Positions 1 to 6,060 of a stretch of 6,086 bases of DNA are shown here, in pieces. The notes under the pieces are model-generated. The model did not search any database. It was not told the origin of the DNA and worked only from the letters and a program-made list of their open reading frames with translations. The stretch spans positions 1-6,086 of the forward strand of contig CAJQQW010000243.1 in NCBI GenBank assembly GCA_905480565.1, read 5' to 3'. The DNA is from an uncultured Halioglobus sp. GTDB lineage: Bacteria; Pseudomonadota; Gammaproteobacteria; Pseudomonadales; Halieaceae. The translations under genes were made by a program, and so were the position numbers. Every line of letters begins with the position of its first letter. Within the stretch, counting starts at the first letter, position 1.

Positions 1-148
1 CCAATTGGCAGCCCTATAGTCATTGTGCGTCGCTGAGCTCGATCGACCGCATTTGGCAGAGTTTACTCATTGTCGACAATGCGCAAAGGCCTAAACTGTA
101 TGCATCGGACTGACATTACGTCCACTGACGGCGACACGAATGTTGCAC

Positions 149-153
149 AGAGG
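149..153 (+). promoter_or_regulatory. Ribosome binding site deciding the RHS gene start
   Basis: AGAGG lies 9 nt before the ATG at 163. It selects this start over the in-frame TTG at 70 and the ATGs at 79 and 100, none of which gives an N-terminus resembling a known domain. The ATG at 172 is a close alternative and would only shorten the signal peptide n-region by three residues. Confidence 0.55.
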
Positions 154-162
154 TTCGCAGGC

Positions 163-876
163 ATGGTGAACATGCGTTTTACCCTTGCTCTCATTTTTTC
201 AGGATTATTGTCGGTTCCTGCGCAGGCCGCGTTGGAACTGTACTATATGCATAACGATCATCTGGGTACCCCACAGATGATTACCGACGGTAATCGAGAT
301 GTCGTGTGGAAGGGTCAGATGATGCCCTTTGGCAGGATGACCGTGGAGGTAGAAGCCGTTACCAATCACCGGCGGTTCGCGGGCCAGCACTATGACATCG
401 AGTCTGATTTAAACTACAACTACTTCAGGAGTTATGACCCCGGTCTTGGGCGATATATTCAGTCTGATCCCATTGGGCTGCGAGGCGGGCTTAATACCTA
501 TGCCTATGGGGCCAGCAATCCATTAAGTAACTTAGATCCTTACGGTCTTGATTGGTATCGTCCGCCGGGCCACCCTTACAATGCCGGCAGGCTAGGGAGC
601 GCTCTTGTGGCGCCAGGATACTCGGGAAATTCCGAATTTCACGGAGGTTATATAGACGATTATTTTCCAGCCGGACATACGTTCGCAACCTACCATGATG
701 TATTGGTTGATTACTTGAAAAATGACAAAAATTGGCCCGACCAGTGGGCGAATATTCCCACTATGCCCGCTGCGTATGCGGCAGCATTTTGGAGAGAGGT
801 ATACAACTCACTCGGCCTGTCCGGGTTTTTGCCGGATCCAGCTTCATTACACGGCAAAAATGATGAATGTAATTAG
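163..876 (+). CDS. Orphan RHS repeat-associated core protein with signal peptide and variable C-terminal tail
   Basis: Seen: 237 aa from ATG 163. Residues 1-22 form a signal peptide (charged start, hydrophobic LALIFSGLLSV, cleavage site AQA before ALELYY). Residues 27-129 are the final part of an RHS core: YYMHNDHLGTPQMITD, RFAGQHYD, LNYNYFRSYDPGLGRYIQ, then SDPIGL (101-106) and the closing DPYGL (125-129). Residues 130-237 are an unrelated tail with H172, YHD (177-179), VDYLKND and NIPTMPAAYAAAFWREV. Known: in Rhs proteins the chain is cut near DPxGL, and the tail is often a toxin caged by many YD repeats. Here the cage is absent: only about 100 core residues follow the signal peptide, whereas full Rhs proteins usually exceed 1,000 aa. 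Inferred: an orphan tip cassette fused to an export signal, either exported as a free effector or a remnant kept for recombination. The next gene overlaps it by 17 nt and may encode immunity. I do not recognise the tail. The frame stays open upstream to a TTG at 70, but that extension is probably untranslated. Confidence 0.85.
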   Translation: MVNMRFTLALIFSGLLSVPAQAALELYYMHNDHLGTPQMITDGNRDVVWKGQMMPFGRMTVEVEAVTNHRRFAGQHYDIESDLNYNYFRSYDPGLGRYIQSDPIGLRGGLNTYAYGASNPLSNLDPYGLDWYRPPGHPYNAGRLGSALVAPGYSGNSEFHGGYIDDYFPAGHTFATYHDVLVDYLKNDKNWPDQWANIPTMPAAYAAAFWREVYNSLGLSGFLPDPASLHGKNDECN

Positions 877-1330
877 AGCGGTCTCTGTCGTGCAAAGTCC
901 ACTTTTTTTATTAGCGATCATCGTAGGTGCTCTAACTGGATGTCAGGCGCGTTATGAGGATAAAAGCGAGATGGCTCCGTACAGCAGTCTTGTAGGAAAG
1001 CAATTGGAATTAAGTGTGCCAGTGATAGCCTATGGCATCAGCGAAAGTCTAAATCCAGAGGGTCCAGTAGACTATATTGAGCTTAGGCCTGAGATTATTG
1101 CGGGACCAGAAATTGTGTCTTCTGAATCGTTGAGCATCGGCACGCTGATTAGAATTGATCGAGTTTTGGCTGCAGAATATTTTTTCCGGACTCTCCTGCG
1201 CTATGAAGTTTCCGTGCTCGATGGGAGCTTTGATAGTGACAGAGTTGTAATACCCGCTTCCGAGAATTATGAAAGCGGCACGCTTGGTCTGGACTCTGCC
1301 GTATACGGTGAAGTGAAGGCCAACTTATAA
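860..1330 (+). CDS. Small lipoprotein, possible immunity partner of the RHS tail
   Basis: Seen: 156 aa from ATG 860 (a second ATG follows at 863). The N-terminus has an early Arg6, a hydrophobic stretch (LFLLAIIVGA) and the lipobox L25-T-G-C28, followed by Gln29. This is a signal peptidase II site, and lack of Asp at +2 predicts sorting to the outer membrane. The mature part, about 129 aa, is acidic and rich in predicted beta character (LELSVPVIAYGI, YIELRPEIIAG, RYEVSVLDGS, DRVVIPA), suggesting a small beta-barrel or sandwich fold. I recognise no family. There is no good Shine-Dalgarno; the start lies inside the end of the RHS gene (17 nt overlap), so translational coupling is likely. Context inference: an overlapping small gene after an RHS tail is the usual place for an immunity gene, and a periplasm-facing lipoprotein would suit a tail acting in the envelope. 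The open frame reaches back to 722, but that part only shadows the RHS gene and would bury the signal peptide. Confidence 0.75.
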   Translation: MMNVIRAVSVVQSPLFLLAIIVGALTGCQARYEDKSEMAPYSSLVGKQLELSVPVIAYGISESLNPEGPVDYIELRPEIIAGPEIVSSESLSIGTLIRIDRVLAAEYFFRTLLRYEVSVLDGSFDSDRVVIPASENYESGTLGLDSAVYGEVKANL

Positions 1331-1393
1331 CGCGTGTGCCAGCGCCCAAGAAGTGAATCTTTTTCAATTATTGCCTGTAGTTCGTAATAACAA

Positions 1394-1418
1394 GAGGCGC
1401 GCGTTTTTTACGTGCCTC
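1394..1418. terminator. Stem-loop between convergent genes
   Basis: GAGGCGCG (1394-1401) and CGTGCCTC (1411-1418) can pair over 8 bp, including one G-T, around a 9-nt loop CGTTTTTTA. It sits in the gap between the lipoprotein (stop at 1330) and the transporter on the other strand, whose TAA stop lies at the loop edge (1408-1410). The T run is inside the loop rather than after the stem, so this is not a canonical intrinsic terminator on either strand. The rest of 1331-1393 shows nothing else. Confidence 0.35.
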
Positions 1419-2361
1419 CTATGTTCCTCCTGACGCCTAATAACAATGCCAGCGCCAGTAGCGTCAAAATTGCCGCCGCAAAAAACGGCGCGCCTGGAAA
1501 ATATATTGGCGCTTCAGAGCCGCTAAAGTAGGCGAACAACTCAGTCATAAACGGCGGGCTAATTATCGTCACCAGTCCGTTCAAGCTGCCAATCGCGCCC
1601 TGTAGCTCACCCTGCGCGTTGGCAGGAACGCGCCCGGACATCATGCTTTGTATTGAGGGCATTACGAATCCCTGTAAGGCACCGATAGCGATCACCACGT
1701 ACATCATCCAGGCAAAGGGTATAAAAGCATAGCCAAAAAAACTGATGGCGGTGGCAATCAGTCCGACGACGGCGGTCTTCATTGGCCCCCATAAAGGGAG
1801 CACAAGGCGGATAAGGTATGCCTGCACAAAGATCATGGCCACACCCACCGCGCTTAGTGAAATGCCGATGTCGCGAGGTGTCCATTGGAATTTTTCGATG
1901 GTGAAGAAAGCCCAAGCACTGGGTAACGCAAAATGTCCAAGGCTGTAGAAAAAAGAGACAAACAGCAGCATGACAACGATGGGGTATCGCCAAAGCTGCC
2001 GGATCGCAGCCAGTGGATTGGCGCGCGCAAGATGAAAAGCGCGGCGGTTTTCAGATTTGAGTGATTCCGGCAGCACAAAAAATCCGTAAATCACGTTAAC
2101 AAAAGTGAGACCTGCCGCCGCAAAAAAGGGTGTGCGTGGCCCAAATTCACCGAGAAAGCCACCGATGGCGGGGCCAATAATAAAGCCCACGCCGAATCCT
2201 GCGCCCAACAACGCGAAATACTGAGCGCGTTTTTCCGGGGGAAACGTGTCCGCTATATAGGCATTGGCAGTACCGTAGGTTGACGCTGACACACCGGAAA
2301 TTATACGCCCGACAAACAGCCATATCAGTGTTGGTGCCCAGCCCATTAGCAGGAAATTCAT
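1408..2361 (-). CDS. C-terminal part of the TetA-like transporter (helix 3 onward)
   Basis: This 317-aa frame continues the transporter from helix 3. It carries the helix 4 motif [12 protein letters not shown] (residues 16-27, Arg19 being the conserved motif B arginine), [16 protein letters not shown], and antiporter motif [15 protein letters not shown] (55-68). It then has the central loop [13 protein letters not shown] and six further hydrophobic segments, including [25 protein letters not shown], which matches the segment of TetA-type proteins following helix 10. The C-terminus is short and basic ([11 protein letters not shown]). The ATG at 2361 is internal to the original gene, so translation from here would give a protein lacking motif A. 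Confidence 0.75.
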   Translation of the reverse strand: MNFLLMGWAPTLIWLFVGRIISGVSASTYGTANAYIADTFPPEKRAQYFALLGAGFGVGFIIGPAIGGFLGEFGPRTPFFAAAGLTFVNVIYGFFVLPESLKSENRRAFHLARANPLAAIRQLWRYPIVVMLLFVSFFYSLGHFALPSAWAFFTIEKFQWTPRDIGISLSAVGVAMIFVQAYLIRLVLPLWGPMKTAVVGLIATAISFFGYAFIPFAWMMYVVIAIGALQGFVMPSIQSMMSGRVPANAQGELQGAIGSLNGLVTIISPPFMTELFAYFSGSEAPIYFPGAPFFAAAILTLLALALLLGVRRNIGGT

Positions 2362-2618
2362 CCCATTGCCAACAGTGAAAATAGCAGAACGGGCCGCCGG
2401 CCGTAACGATCAGACAGGTTCCCCAAAATTGGTGACGCGATGAACTGCATAGCCGCGAAGGTAAACATGAGCAGGCCTGCGATGCGCGCTGCTTGAGCCA
2501 GTCCATCGCCGGTAATGTCCATAATGAGGTGGGGTACAACGGGCATGATAATGCCGAAGCCAATAGAATCCAGCAGCACTGTGACAAAAATAAAAGTGAA
2601 CGCCAGCGTTGGCCGCAT
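2358..2618 (-). CDS. N-terminal part of the TetA-like transporter (helices 1 to early 3)
   Basis: This 86-aa frame holds helix 1 with [14 protein letters not shown] (residues 16-29, including Asp17, typical of TetA and its multidrug relatives), helix 2 (about 43-65), and the cytoplasmic loop motif A, G66[10 protein letters not shown]76, which is nearly ideal for the superfamily. Helix 3 starts at LLFSLL and is cut by the TGA at 2360-2358. A peptide of about two and a half helices should not transport by itself. Its stop overlaps the next start as ATGA, so ribosomes could reinitiate on the C-terminal part. Confidence 0.7.
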   Translation of the reverse strand: MRPTLAFTFIFVTVLLDSIGFGIIMPVVPHLIMDITGDGLAQAARIAGLLMFTFAAMQFIASPILGNLSDRYGRRPVLLFSLLAMG

Positions 2619-2847
2619 GGTAACTCCAGGGAACGGCGGTCAGACTATCACGGGGATTTATCCTGGTATACATCAGCGCAGAAGAAGGGGATAGCCGGCT
2701 TGCAACGACTGCGGTGCGATAAGCGACGTTGATGTCCGTCAGGGAGGTGGCTATTCTATTGTTGCAGAAAGCAAAGGCAGAGCGATTGCGCTGCAGTCCG
2801 GTCTATAGTGATTATGCGAACTTTTTTGATATCACAAGAGTACATTT
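2619..2847. promoter_or_regulatory. Divergent intergenic region holding both promoters
   Basis: This 229-nt gap separates the transporter (-) from the dehydrogenase operon (+), so it should hold a promoter for each. For the + strand the best pair I see is TTGCGC (2786-2791) and GATTAT (2810-2815) with an 18-nt spacer; TATAGT at 2804-2809 is a better -10 but has no -35 at the right distance. Before the dehydrogenase start, AAGAG (2836-2840) serves as ribosome binding site 7 nt ahead of ATG 2848. No convincing operator was found, and I see no gene in the gap. Confidence 0.35.
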
Positions 2848-4050
2848 ATGGACCTCGTTTATACGCCCGAATACGAAGCATTCCGACAGGAGGTACGGGA
2901 CTTTCTCGAAGCCTCTCGTTCCGATTGGCCCTCTTATCAGTCACTTGACCGTATTCCCCAGGAGTACAAAGTCTGGCAGGCGCTGCTGATTGAGCGCGGC
3001 TATACCGCGCGCAGCATACCCAAAAAATACGGCGGACACGGCGGTGATATGGATCCGCTGAAGTCACATATTGTTGCCGTGGAGTTTGCTCGTGCGCGCG
3101 CACCTCGCGCGCTGGCGGGGCAGGGCGTTTCCATGCTGGTGCCAACGTTGTTGCAATTGGGTACAGAGGAGCAGAAACAACAATACGTTGCGGCCACCCT
3201 GCGTGGTGAAATGCTGTGGTGTCAGGGTTACTCGGAGCCCGGAGCGGGTTCAGATCTTGCCAGTCTTCGCACTCACGCGGTGGAGGATGGCGATGATTTT
3301 CTGATAAACGGCCAGAAAATCTGGACCAGTACTGCCCAGCAGGCGGACATGATGTTCTGCCTTGTGCGCACCGAACCCGATGCTCCCAAGCATCGTGGCA
3401 TCAGTTATCTTCTATTCCCCATGGACACTCCGGGAATAGAGGTACGACCGCTGAAAACGATGACGGGCCATGCGGAGTTTAATGAGGTATTTTTCAGTGA
3501 TGTGCGTGTTCCACAGAGCAGTATGGTGGGTGCCCGGGGTGAAGGTTGGAAGGTGGCGAACACAACGCTGACGTTTGAGCGCGGTATGTTGGGAGACCCC
3601 AACGAGGCGGGTCGGCGGGTGAACGATCTTGCTACCCTGATGCAGGAGGAGACCGTGGACGGGGTTAGCTTGATGGAAAACCCCCAGTTGCGCGATCGCT
3701 TGCTGCGGCTGCAGGGCAGGGTATTGGCCATGCAGTACAACGGTATGCGGCTGTTGAGCGCCGGCCTGCGTGGCGAGATGATCGTGATGGCGCGCCTGAT
3801 CGTGAAGCTGCAGGGCTGCGAGCTCAATCATCAGCTCGCAGCGCTGGCTATCGATGCAATGGGTGAATTGGGTGTTCTGTACAACGACAGTCCGCGTATG
3901 CGGCGCCGTGGTGAATGGCAGCGTAAATTCATGTTTGATCTTGGGCTAATTATCGGTGGTGGAACGGCACAAATTCAGAAAAATATTATTGCGGAGCGGG
4001 GGTTGGGTATGCCTCGAGAGCCGAAGCGTGTTCAGGGAGGTGCTGCCTGA
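2848..4050 (+). CDS. Acyl-CoA dehydrogenase, large (catalytic) subunit of a likely heteromeric enzyme
   Basis: This 400-aa flavoprotein should introduce an alpha,beta double bond into an acyl-CoA. Seen: an N-terminal helical domain (1-120), the FAD/substrate signature QGYSEPGAGSD (126-136) with Ser129 and Glu130, the beta domain with INGQKIWTS (153-161), and a C-terminal helical domain ending in GGGTAQIQKNIIAERGLG (370-387). In MCAD-type enzymes the catalytic base is the Glu of EGT; here that position is Gly371. A Glu is present instead at TFERG (Glu244), the site used by isovaleryl-CoA and long-chain dehydrogenases and by mycobacterial ChsE2. The usual RxxFG motif, which contacts the FAD of the neighbouring subunit, is missing; the next gene supplies it. 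It is co-transcribed with that gene (TGATG junction). Inferred: the catalytic half of an alpha2beta2 enzyme like ChsE1-ChsE2, which act on bulky steroid side-chain CoA esters. The actual substrate is not known. AAGAG 7 nt upstream supports the start. Confidence 0.92.
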   Translation: MDLVYTPEYEAFRQEVRDFLEASRSDWPSYQSLDRIPQEYKVWQALLIERGYTARSIPKKYGGHGGDMDPLKSHIVAVEFARARAPRALAGQGVSMLVPTLLQLGTEEQKQQYVAATLRGEMLWCQGYSEPGAGSDLASLRTHAVEDGDDFLINGQKIWTSTAQQADMMFCLVRTEPDAPKHRGISYLLFPMDTPGIEVRPLKTMTGHAEFNEVFFSDVRVPQSSMVGARGEGWKVANTTLTFERGMLGDPNEAGRRVNDLATLMQEETVDGVSLMENPQLRDRLLRLQGRVLAMQYNGMRLLSAGLRGEMIVMARLIVKLQGCELNHQLAALAIDAMGELGVLYNDSPRMRRRGEWQRKFMFDLGLIIGGGTAQIQKNIIAERGLGMPREPKRVQGGAA

Positions 4051-4052
4051 TG
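4034..4052 (+). promoter_or_regulatory. Ribosome binding site and TGATG coupling of the two dehydrogenase genes
   Basis: AGGGAGG (4034-4040) lies within the end of the first dehydrogenase gene, 9 nt before ATG 4050. The stop and start share one base (TGATG, 4048-4052). A strong site plus a one-base overlap points to coupled, near equimolar translation, as expected for two subunits of one complex. Confidence 0.75.
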
Positions 4053-5174
4053 GATTTTGGCTTGAATGAACAGCAACGCGCGATGCAGGAAAGCTTCGCA
4101 GCCTACCTCGATGATGTGACTAGTGTTGAAAAGCTGCGCACGTCACTGGCAGAGGGGCCGGTGCATGATGGCGAAATTTGGCAGGGAATTGTCGATATGG
4201 GTTTAACCGGTCTGCTCGTGCCAGAGGCCTACGGCGGTCTTGGCCTGTCCCTGCTGGATGCGGTTTTGGTGCAGGAGCTACTGGGTTCACGCGTTGCTCC
4301 GGTCGCCTACGCGCCTGCGGCAGTGCTGGCGACAGTGGCGCTTGTGCTCGCCGGCAGTGAGACACAGAAGGAGGAATGGTTGCCGGCAATTGTTCGGGGT
4401 AATTTGCAGGTTGCGGTCGGATTGTCCGATGCAGGTGGGGTGCGTGAGGGAGCCGTACTCACATTACGTCAAGGCAAGCTGAGCGGTCGCTTGTTGCTGG
4501 TAGAAGGTGCGCCAGATGCACAGTTATTGATTTGCAGTTGTGATGAAGGCGATATCTACGCTATTCCCCGTGAGGCTGTTGGTCTTGAATGGGTGGCGCT
4601 GCGCACAATCGATGACACCCGGTGTCACTGGGAGGTAAATCTGCAAGAGGTACAACCGGAGTTACTCTCGGCTGCGGTGGGCGATGTGGCCTCACGTCTG
4701 CTCTCAGCGGGGCGAATCTTGCACGCAGCGGATACACTGGGTGCCGCTCAGTCCATGCTCGACAAGGCCGTGGCTTATGCCGGTGAGCGGCAGCAATTTG
4801 GACGACTGATCGGCTCCTTCCAGGCAGTGAAGCATCTGTGTGCGGAAATGGCGGCAGAGCTAGAGCCGTGTCGTGCGCTGCTGTGGTATGCCGCTCATGC
4901 CTATGATGCCGCGCCCGCCGAGCACGTGATGATTGCGTGCCACGCTAAAGCGCACCTGTCGGAAACGGGCAGCTTTATTGCACGCACTGCTACCGAGGTG
5001 CACGGCGGTATGGGTTTCACTGAATTGCTGGGCCTGCATTACTGGTTCAAGCGCATCGGTTGCAACCGGCAATTGTTGGGTGGCCCTGAGCGGCTTCGGG
5101 AAGAGGCGGCCCATGCCCAGGGCTGGGGGTTGCCGCCGTCGCGTATTGCCTTGCAGGGCGGTGGGTATCGCTGA
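4050..5174 (+). CDS. Acyl-CoA dehydrogenase-family small subunit, lacking catalytic Glu
   Basis: Seen: 374 aa with the family fold but altered motifs. The N-terminal domain (GLTGLLVPEAYGGLGLSLLD, 51-70) is normal. The FAD signature is degraded to VGLSDAGGVREG (123-134) with no EPGAGSD, and the beta domain is short. The helix that carries TFERG in the partner reads SAGRILHAADTLGAAQ (219-234) with no Glu. The C-terminal MCAD site is also lost (LLGGPERLREEA, 342-352). It keeps R247-QQFG, Gln258 and E316-VHGGMGF, the elements by which one subunit binds the FAD of its neighbour and that its partner lacks. Inferred: a non-catalytic beta subunit that completes the FAD site across the interface, comparable in role to ChsE1/FadE28. 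It is translated from AGGGAGG with a one-base overlap after the alpha gene and is the last gene of the operon. Independent dehydrogenase activity is unlikely. Annotation pipelines will probably name it simply acyl-CoA dehydrogenase. Confidence 0.9.
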   Translation: MDFGLNEQQRAMQESFAAYLDDVTSVEKLRTSLAEGPVHDGEIWQGIVDMGLTGLLVPEAYGGLGLSLLDAVLVQELLGSRVAPVAYAPAAVLATVALVLAGSETQKEEWLPAIVRGNLQVAVGLSDAGGVREGAVLTLRQGKLSGRLLLVEGAPDAQLLICSCDEGDIYAIPREAVGLEWVALRTIDDTRCHWEVNLQEVQPELLSAAVGDVASRLLSAGRILHAADTLGAAQSMLDKAVAYAGERQQFGRLIGSFQAVKHLCAEMAAELEPCRALLWYAAHAYDAAPAEHVMIACHAKAHLSETGSFIARTATEVHGGMGFTELLGLHYWFKRIGCNRQLLGGPERLREEAAHAQGWGLPPSRIALQGGGYR

Positions 5175-5193
5175 CCTATCTGGTCTGTGGTTG

Positions 5194-5211
5194 CTGCGCG
5201 TCTCGCGTCAG
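5194..5211. terminator. Small hairpin at the convergent end
   Basis: CTG-CGCG (5194-5200) can pair with CGCG-CAG (5204-5211, one bulged T) around a TCT loop. It spans the 33-nt gap between the second dehydrogenase and the convergent crotonase gene and runs over the latter's stop. No T tract follows on either strand, so any termination role is weakly supported. Confidence 0.2.
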
Positions 5212-6011
5212 TTACCCTTGAAATGCGGCGCGCGTTTCTCGAAAAAGGCACGCATGCCCTCCAGTGCATCCTCACTGTTTTGAGCTAGCAGGAACTGGTC
5301 TGCATCCATAAAGCTTACCGCGTTGTCCAGCGCGCCGACACTACTGTTGATAGCCCGTTTCGCCATGCGCACCGGCACGGGTGGCATCGATGCAACCTGC
5401 TCCGCGAGTGCCTGCGCTTTAGTAAGAGCGCTCCCTGGTGGAGTGACATAGTCGCATAGGCCCCATTGCTCCGCCGCCACCGCATTCAGAGGTTCAGCCA
5501 GCAGCAGTAGCTGCTTGGTTTTCGCGGGGCCGATCAGATGTGAAAAGCGCGGTATGCTCTGCCAACTCATATTCATACCCAATTTTAATTCCGGCACGTA
5601 AAAGGACGCGTTTTCCGCTGCCACTCGCCAGTCACAGGCCACGGCCAGAGCCGTGCCGCCGCCGATACACCAGCCCTCGATAGCAGCGATGGTCACTGGC
5701 TCCAACGCTTCCCAGGCTGCACACATGGCTGGCCCTACCTTAACCAGCTGGCGTTGCTCTGAAATTGTCATGCTGCGGGCATTTGCCGACTCCGGATCAC
5801 GAAGGTCCATGCCTGCGCTAAAAGTTTCAGGCGTGCCGGTCAGTATTATGGCACTTAGTTCGCTGTCGAACTGCAGCTGCTGGGCCAGCTCAGTCAGCTC
5901 CCGCATGAGCGCATTGTTCAGGCTGTTCAACTTATTGGAGCCCTGAAAGGCCACTTCCAGTACGCGGCCTTGACGCGAAAGCGTCAGATTTTCCCACTGC
6001 GCGTTCTTCAT
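5208..6011 (-). CDS. Enoyl-CoA hydratase/isomerase family protein (crotonase superfamily)
   Basis: Seen: 267 aa, the usual crotonase length. Oxyanion-hole blocks are present: SNKLNSLNNAL (25-35), then FSAGMDL (64-70) and IEGWCIGGGTALAVACDWRVA (111-131). At the two catalytic glutamates of classical hydratase (Glu144 and Glu164 in rat), the first is Ala121 (GGGTALA) and the second is retained as Glu141 (FYVPELKLG). The C-terminal helix is typical (NSEDALEGMRAFFEKRAPHF). Known: delta3-delta2-enoyl-CoA isomerases use a single Glu at the second position, so isomerase or another crotonase reaction is as likely as hydration. Start: AGGAG with 7-nt spacing precedes ATG 6011. The frame is open to 6080, but that extension has no family resemblance. 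The gene converges on the dehydrogenase operon with a 33-nt gap, so it is not in the same transcript. A role in acyl-CoA breakdown is well supported; substrate and exact reaction are not. Confidence 0.88.
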   Translation of the reverse strand: MKNAQWENLTLSRQGRVLEVAFQGSNKLNSLNNALMRELTELAQQLQFDSELSAIILTGTPETFSAGMDLRDPESANARSMTISEQRQLVKVGPAMCAAWEALEPVTIAAIEGWCIGGGTALAVACDWRVAAENASFYVPELKLGMNMSWQSIPRFSHLIGPAKTKQLLLLAEPLNAVAAEQWGLCDYVTPPGSALTKAQALAEQVASMPPVPVRMAKRAINSSVGALDNAVSFMDADQFLLAQNSEDALEGMRAFFEKRAPHFKGN

Positions 6012-6018
6012 AATACTG

Positions 6019-6022
6019 CTCC
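6019..6022 (-). promoter_or_regulatory. Ribosome binding site deciding the crotonase start
   Basis: CTCC on the + strand reads GGAG (in AGGAG) on the - strand, 7 nt before ATG 6011. It argues against the in-frame ATG at 6080, which would add 23 residues of low-complexity polar sequence. Confidence 0.65.
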
Positions 6023-6043
6023 TGTTGTCTGTTTTGGCGCCTT

Positions 6044-6060
6044 GGTTATTCGCATTAACC
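6044..6060. promoter_or_regulatory. Operator-like inverted repeat upstream of the crotonase gene
   Basis: GGTTA at 6044-6048 and TAACC at 6056-6060 form an inverted repeat around a 7-nt centre (TTCGCAT), 33 nt before the crotonase ATG. A second perfect palindrome, ACAATTGT, is at 6064-6071. The spacing fits a dimeric repressor site overlapping a promoter. No regulator gene is in view, and 5-bp arms can arise by chance. Confidence 0.25.

Larger units (their letters stand above)
1408..2618 (-). pseudogene. TetA-like MFS drug/H+ antiporter, frameshifted
   Basis: Read as a whole, this is one transporter of the 12-helix DHA1 major facilitator group that contains TetA. These proteins sit in the inner membrane and exchange a drug for a proton. 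The gene is split into an 86-aa N-terminal frame and a 317-aa C-terminal frame. The first ends in LLAMG and a TGA at 2360-2358; the second begins ATG at 2361-2359 with [12 protein letters not shown]. Adding one base in the GGG run (C run 2362-2364 on the + strand) gives [12 protein letters not shown] without a gap and a total of 403 aa, the normal size of TetA relatives. All family motifs are present across the two parts, and no other lesion is visible. It is therefore either a recent frameshift or a base-call error. GGAG (CTCC at 2624-2627 on +), 5 nt before ATG 2618, sets the start. No tetR-like regulator lies beside it within the window, and the substrate cannot be told from sequence. Confidence 0.8.

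Noticed and set aside
1..148. Possible end of an upstream gene or a promoter
   Set aside because: A short frame ends at the TGA at 34-36, but with only 11 codons nothing can be identified, and no convincing promoter was seen.
70..162. TTG-initiated N-terminal extension of the RHS protein
   Set aside because: The extension adds 31 residues with no recognisable domain ahead of a clean signal peptide; a good ribosome binding site precedes ATG 163 instead.
722..859. N-terminal extension of the lipoprotein frame
   Set aside because: It lies wholly inside the RHS gene in another frame and would place 46 residues before a lipoprotein signal peptide.
2147..2587. 146-aa open frame on the - strand inside the transporter
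   Set aside because: It is an alternative frame across the frameshift region; its translation has no family character, while the other frames carry clear MFS motifs.
2725..2740. GACG-N8-CGTC inverted repeat in the divergent promoter region
   Set aside because: The arms are only 4 bp, a chance level in 229 nt, with no second copy.
3405..3831. Two long antisense open frames (about 140 aa each) within the first dehydrogenase gene
   Set aside because: They sit opposite a well-supported gene, have no recognisable motif and arise from its codon bias.
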